The translations under genes and the position numbers were made by a program. From Allobaculum stercoricanis DSM 13633 (GTDB lineage Bacteria; Bacillota_I; Bacilli_A; Erysipelotrichales; Erysipelotrichaceae): a stretch of DNA of 64,000 bases. The notes below the pieces were generated by a model. That model had not been told where the DNA came from and ran no database searches. It worked only from the letters and a program-made list of their open reading frames with translations. Below, piece by piece: positions 62,018 to 64,000 of the stretch. Every line of letters begins with the position of its first letter. Positions within the stretch are counted from its first letter, which is position 1. The DNA lies in NCBI RefSeq assembly GCF_000384195.1, contig NZ_KB913034.1, forward strand, positions 451,873 to 515,872. Direction: 5' to 3'.

Positions 62018-62092
62018 TCAACAGAACAGATATAATCATAAACGTAGAGAGCGCTTTAAAAGCAAGACTTTATTAGAAAGGAGATTGATTTT

Positions 62093-62569
62093 ATGCCTAA
62101 TATTGTTGCTACAAGAATCGACAACCGTTTAATTCATGGACAGGTTGCTACTCAGTGGGCTGGTGTTGTTGGTGCTAACTTATTGTTAGTTGCAAACGAT
62201 GCTGTTGCAAAGGATCAGTTCCGTCAGGGACTCATGAATATGGCTGCTCCTGGTTATGCACAAACTCGTTATTTCTCTATTGATAAAACGATTGCTGTAA
62301 TCGATAAAGCTAGTCCAGCTCAGAAAATTTTCCTGATCTTAGAAACTCCTCAAGATGCTTTGAGATTGGTTGAGGGTGGAGTTCCTATTGACGTCTTAAA
62401 CATCGGTAATATGCACATGGCTGAAGGTAAACGCCAAGTTGCTACTTCCGTTGCTGTAGACGATGATGATGTTGCTTGCTTCAAAAAGCTCCAGGAACTT
62501 GGCGTTACGTTAGAAATTCAACGTACTCCAAATACTGGTAAAGAAAGTGTAGACAAGTTATTCTCATAA
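62093..62569 (+). CDS. PTS mannose-family IIB component
   Basis: A 158-residue IIB. The phosphorylated His is residue 15 in RIDNRLIHGQVATQW; NIGNMHMAEGKRQVA near residue 105 is typical for the GalNAc/sorbose branch. It receives phosphate from IIA and transfers it to the incoming sugar. Start after aaaggagattgatttt. First of the IIB-IIC-IID run. Confidence 0.95.
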   Translation: MPNIVATRIDNRLIHGQVATQWAGVVGANLLLVANDAVAKDQFRQGLMNMAAPGYAQTRYFSIDKTIAVIDKASPAQKIFLILETPQDALRLVEGGVPIDVLNIGNMHMAEGKRQVATSVAVDDDDVACFKKLQELGVTLEIQRTPNTGKESVDKLFS

Positions 62570-62609
62570 TCTCTCTAAGACTTGTCTAGAAAAAAAGGAG
62601 ACTAAAGAA

Positions 62610-63407
62610 ATGTTTGAAGTCATTTTGTTGGCCATCGTTACATTTATCTTTGCGATTGACCAATTCTCATTGACAGAAATCATCTACCGTCCAATGTGTG
62701 CTTGTCCAATTATCGGTGCTATTCTTGGTGATTTAAACACTGGTTTAGTTCTTGGTGGTACATATGAACTTATGATGATCGGTTCAATGCCTGTAGGTGG
62801 TGCTCAACCTGCTAACGTTGTAGTTGGTGAAGTTGTAGCCATGATTTTCGCAGTTAAAACTGGTATGGATATCGACTCCGCACTTGGTGCAGCAGTTATC
62901 TTCTCCGTATTTGGTACTTACGTTGTAACAATCATGTTTACAATTGCATCTTCTTTCAACTCTTGGTGTGATGAAACTTGCTCTAAAGGTGATGACAGTG
63001 GTGTAAGAAAATCAGTTATCGCTGACGTACTCTTACTTGGTAGCTTATTTGCTGTAATCGCAGTTGTTGCTTACGTAGCTGGTTCTTCTATTCAAGCTGC
63101 AATGCAATCCTTATCTGAAAACGCTGCATGGTTCATGGCTGGCCTTGGTGAAGCTGGTAAAATGATGCGTTTCGTCGGATTCGGCGTATTGCTTAAAATT
63201 ATGCTTGCTAACGATATGTGGGGCTATTTCTTAATGGGATTTGCCATTGCTCTTATCGTTGGTAATACACCTAACTTAAGTGGTGCAGCTTTGATCATCG
63301 TTGCTTTCATCGGTATCGGTATCGCATTAAGCAACTACTTCACAGCTGTAGCTATTAAACAAGTTTCTGCTAACGCAGCTACGGAGGACTTCTCTGATGG
63401 CATCTAA
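62610..63407 (+). CDS. PTS mannose-family IIC component
   Basis: A 265-residue membrane subunit. Family signatures: YRPMCACPIIGAILGDLNTGLVLGGTYELMMIG near residues 28-60 and GGAQPANVVVGE, with several hydrophobic helices. It forms the sugar channel together with IID. It ends in DFSDGI, matching the C-terminus of the IIA protein. The last 11 bases overlap the IID start. Confidence 0.95.
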   Translation: MFEVILLAIVTFIFAIDQFSLTEIIYRPMCACPIIGAILGDLNTGLVLGGTYELMMIGSMPVGGAQPANVVVGEVVAMIFAVKTGMDIDSALGAAVIFSVFGTYVVTIMFTIASSFNSWCDETCSKGDDSGVRKSVIADVLLLGSLFAVIAVVAYVAGSSIQAAMQSLSENAAWFMAGLGEAGKMMRFVGFGVLLKIMLANDMWGYFLMGFAIALIVGNTPNLSGAALIIVAFIGIGIALSNYFTAVAIKQVSANAATEDFSDGI

Positions 63408-64000
63408 TAATACTCAATTAAACCTGCAAGATATGCAGTTCTACAATGACCGCACTCCAGCACCAAAAGTAGATAAAAAAGTGCTGAATAAAATGATCTG
63501 GCGTTCTTGTAACCTTCAGATTTGCTTCAACTACGAACGTATGCAAGCAATCGGTTGGTTATGGTGTATGCTTCCAGGTTTAAAAGCGGTTCACAAAAAC
63601 AAAGATGACTTAGCTATGTCCATGGCTCATAACTTGGACTTCTTAAACACTCACCCATTCATCGTTACATTCGTTATGGGTCTTGTTCTTTCCATGGAAC
63701 AAAACAAAATGGAAATCCCAACAATTCGTGCCGTACGTATTTCCACTGCTGCTCCATTAGGTGGTATCGGTGACGCATTGTTCTGGTTCACATTAATTCC
63801 AATCGTCGCAGGTATGACTTGCGGTATGGCAATTTCTGGTAATATCATGGGTCCAATCATGTACTTCGTTATCGCGTTTGGTGTCGAAATGGTATTACGT
63901 TATGTATTAATGTACTGGTCTTACAACTTAGGTCTTGAAGCTGTTAACATGATGACTGCTAACGCAAAAGAATTCACACGTGCTGCTTCTATCCTTGGTG
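63397..64000 (+). CDS. PTS mannose-family IID component (partial)
   Basis: Open to the right edge of the window, 201 codons seen. It starts at ATG 63397 after GGAGG (63382-63387) inside the IIC gene. Recognisable IID features: RSCNLQICFNYERMQAIGWLW near residue 36, HNLDFLNTHPF near 80, VLSMEQNKM near 98 and APLGGIGDALFWFTLIPI near 118. It is the second membrane component of the permease. The C-terminal third is missing from the window. Confidence 0.94.
   Translation, partial: MASNNTQLNLQDMQFYNDRTPAPKVDKKVLNKMIWRSCNLQICFNYERMQAIGWLWCMLPGLKAVHKNKDDLAMSMAHNLDFLNTHPFIVTFVMGLVLSMEQNKMEIPTIRAVRISTAAPLGGIGDALFWFTLIPIVAGMTCGMAISGNIMGPIMYFVIAFGVEMVLRYVLMYWSYNLGLEAVNMMTANAKEFTRAASILG

Noticed and set aside
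1..64000. CRISPR array, prophage or complete insertion sequence
   Set aside because: No regularly spaced repeats, no cas genes, no integrase, capsid or intact transposase reading frame was seen anywhere in the window.

Overview
The window is low-GC DNA from a Gram-positive bacterium. The gene content (single-domain firmicute RpoD, SufCDSUB, WXG100 secretion genes, CBS-type pyrophosphatase, mannose-family PTS, short AT-rich spacers, GGAGG ribosome binding sites) points to Firmicutes. My best guess is an Erysipelotrichia-like lineage, but that is inference and no marker gene proves it.

Layout. 1-4977: end of clpB, a sirtuin, a possibly leaderless XRE regulator, tRNA-Ser(GGA) and three unrecognised membrane proteins. 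5245-16219: an 11-kb co-directional locus for a divergent type VII (WXG100/Ess-like) secretion system. It encodes a DUF6382-FHA protein, an EssB-like membrane pseudokinase, a large acidic tail-anchored protein, an EssC-like FtsK/SpoIIIE ATPase with one intact ATPase motif set, a small protein of probable ubiquitin-like fold, two WXG100 proteins, a small helical protein, a Gly/Ala-rich candidate substrate, and a DUF4176 gene broken by a 16-bp tandem duplication. 16357-20250: thiamine salvage operon (thiW-thiM-thiE-HAD-thiD, minus strand) behind a TPP riboswitch and terminator. 20426-22600: two extracytoplasmic PrsA/SurA-like foldases with a structured leader. 23194-28566: sufCDSUB, then 5-formyl-THF cyclo-ligase. 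28610-29996: an unknown protein and a cold-shock protein with a long leader.

30.1-33.5 kb is an accessory, decaying segment ending at tRNA-Leu(GAG). It has a small ORF, a toxin-like DUF6883 gene with a DUF4926 neighbour, a 5'-truncated DUF4417 gene, and a heavily mutated 6-phospho-beta-glucosidase pseudogene. 33.8-40.0 kb: a cytoplasmic leucine-rich-repeat protein, a DNA glycosylase, and a four-gene cell-surface O-acylation cassette (SGNH hydrolase, DUF4358, MBOAT, DHHW). 40.4-47.6 kb: aspartate/threonine pathway as two divergent operons, hom-lysC-asd and thrC-thrB-ACT-TIGR01906. 48.0-57.9 kb: maf, tRNA-Thr(GGT), CBS-type pyrophosphatase, pepT, malic enzyme, patatin-like protein, rpoD, a HAD phosphatase, an aldose epimerase and a membrane protein. 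58.2-64.0 kb: amino-sugar uptake (agaS, PTS IIA, divergent AraC regulator, PTS IIB-IIC-IID) with a cre-like CcpA site; IID runs off the window.

The most interesting region is the type VII-like locus. It splits FHA from EssC, has no recognisable EsaA or EssA, and carries an apparent on/off frameshift in its last gene.
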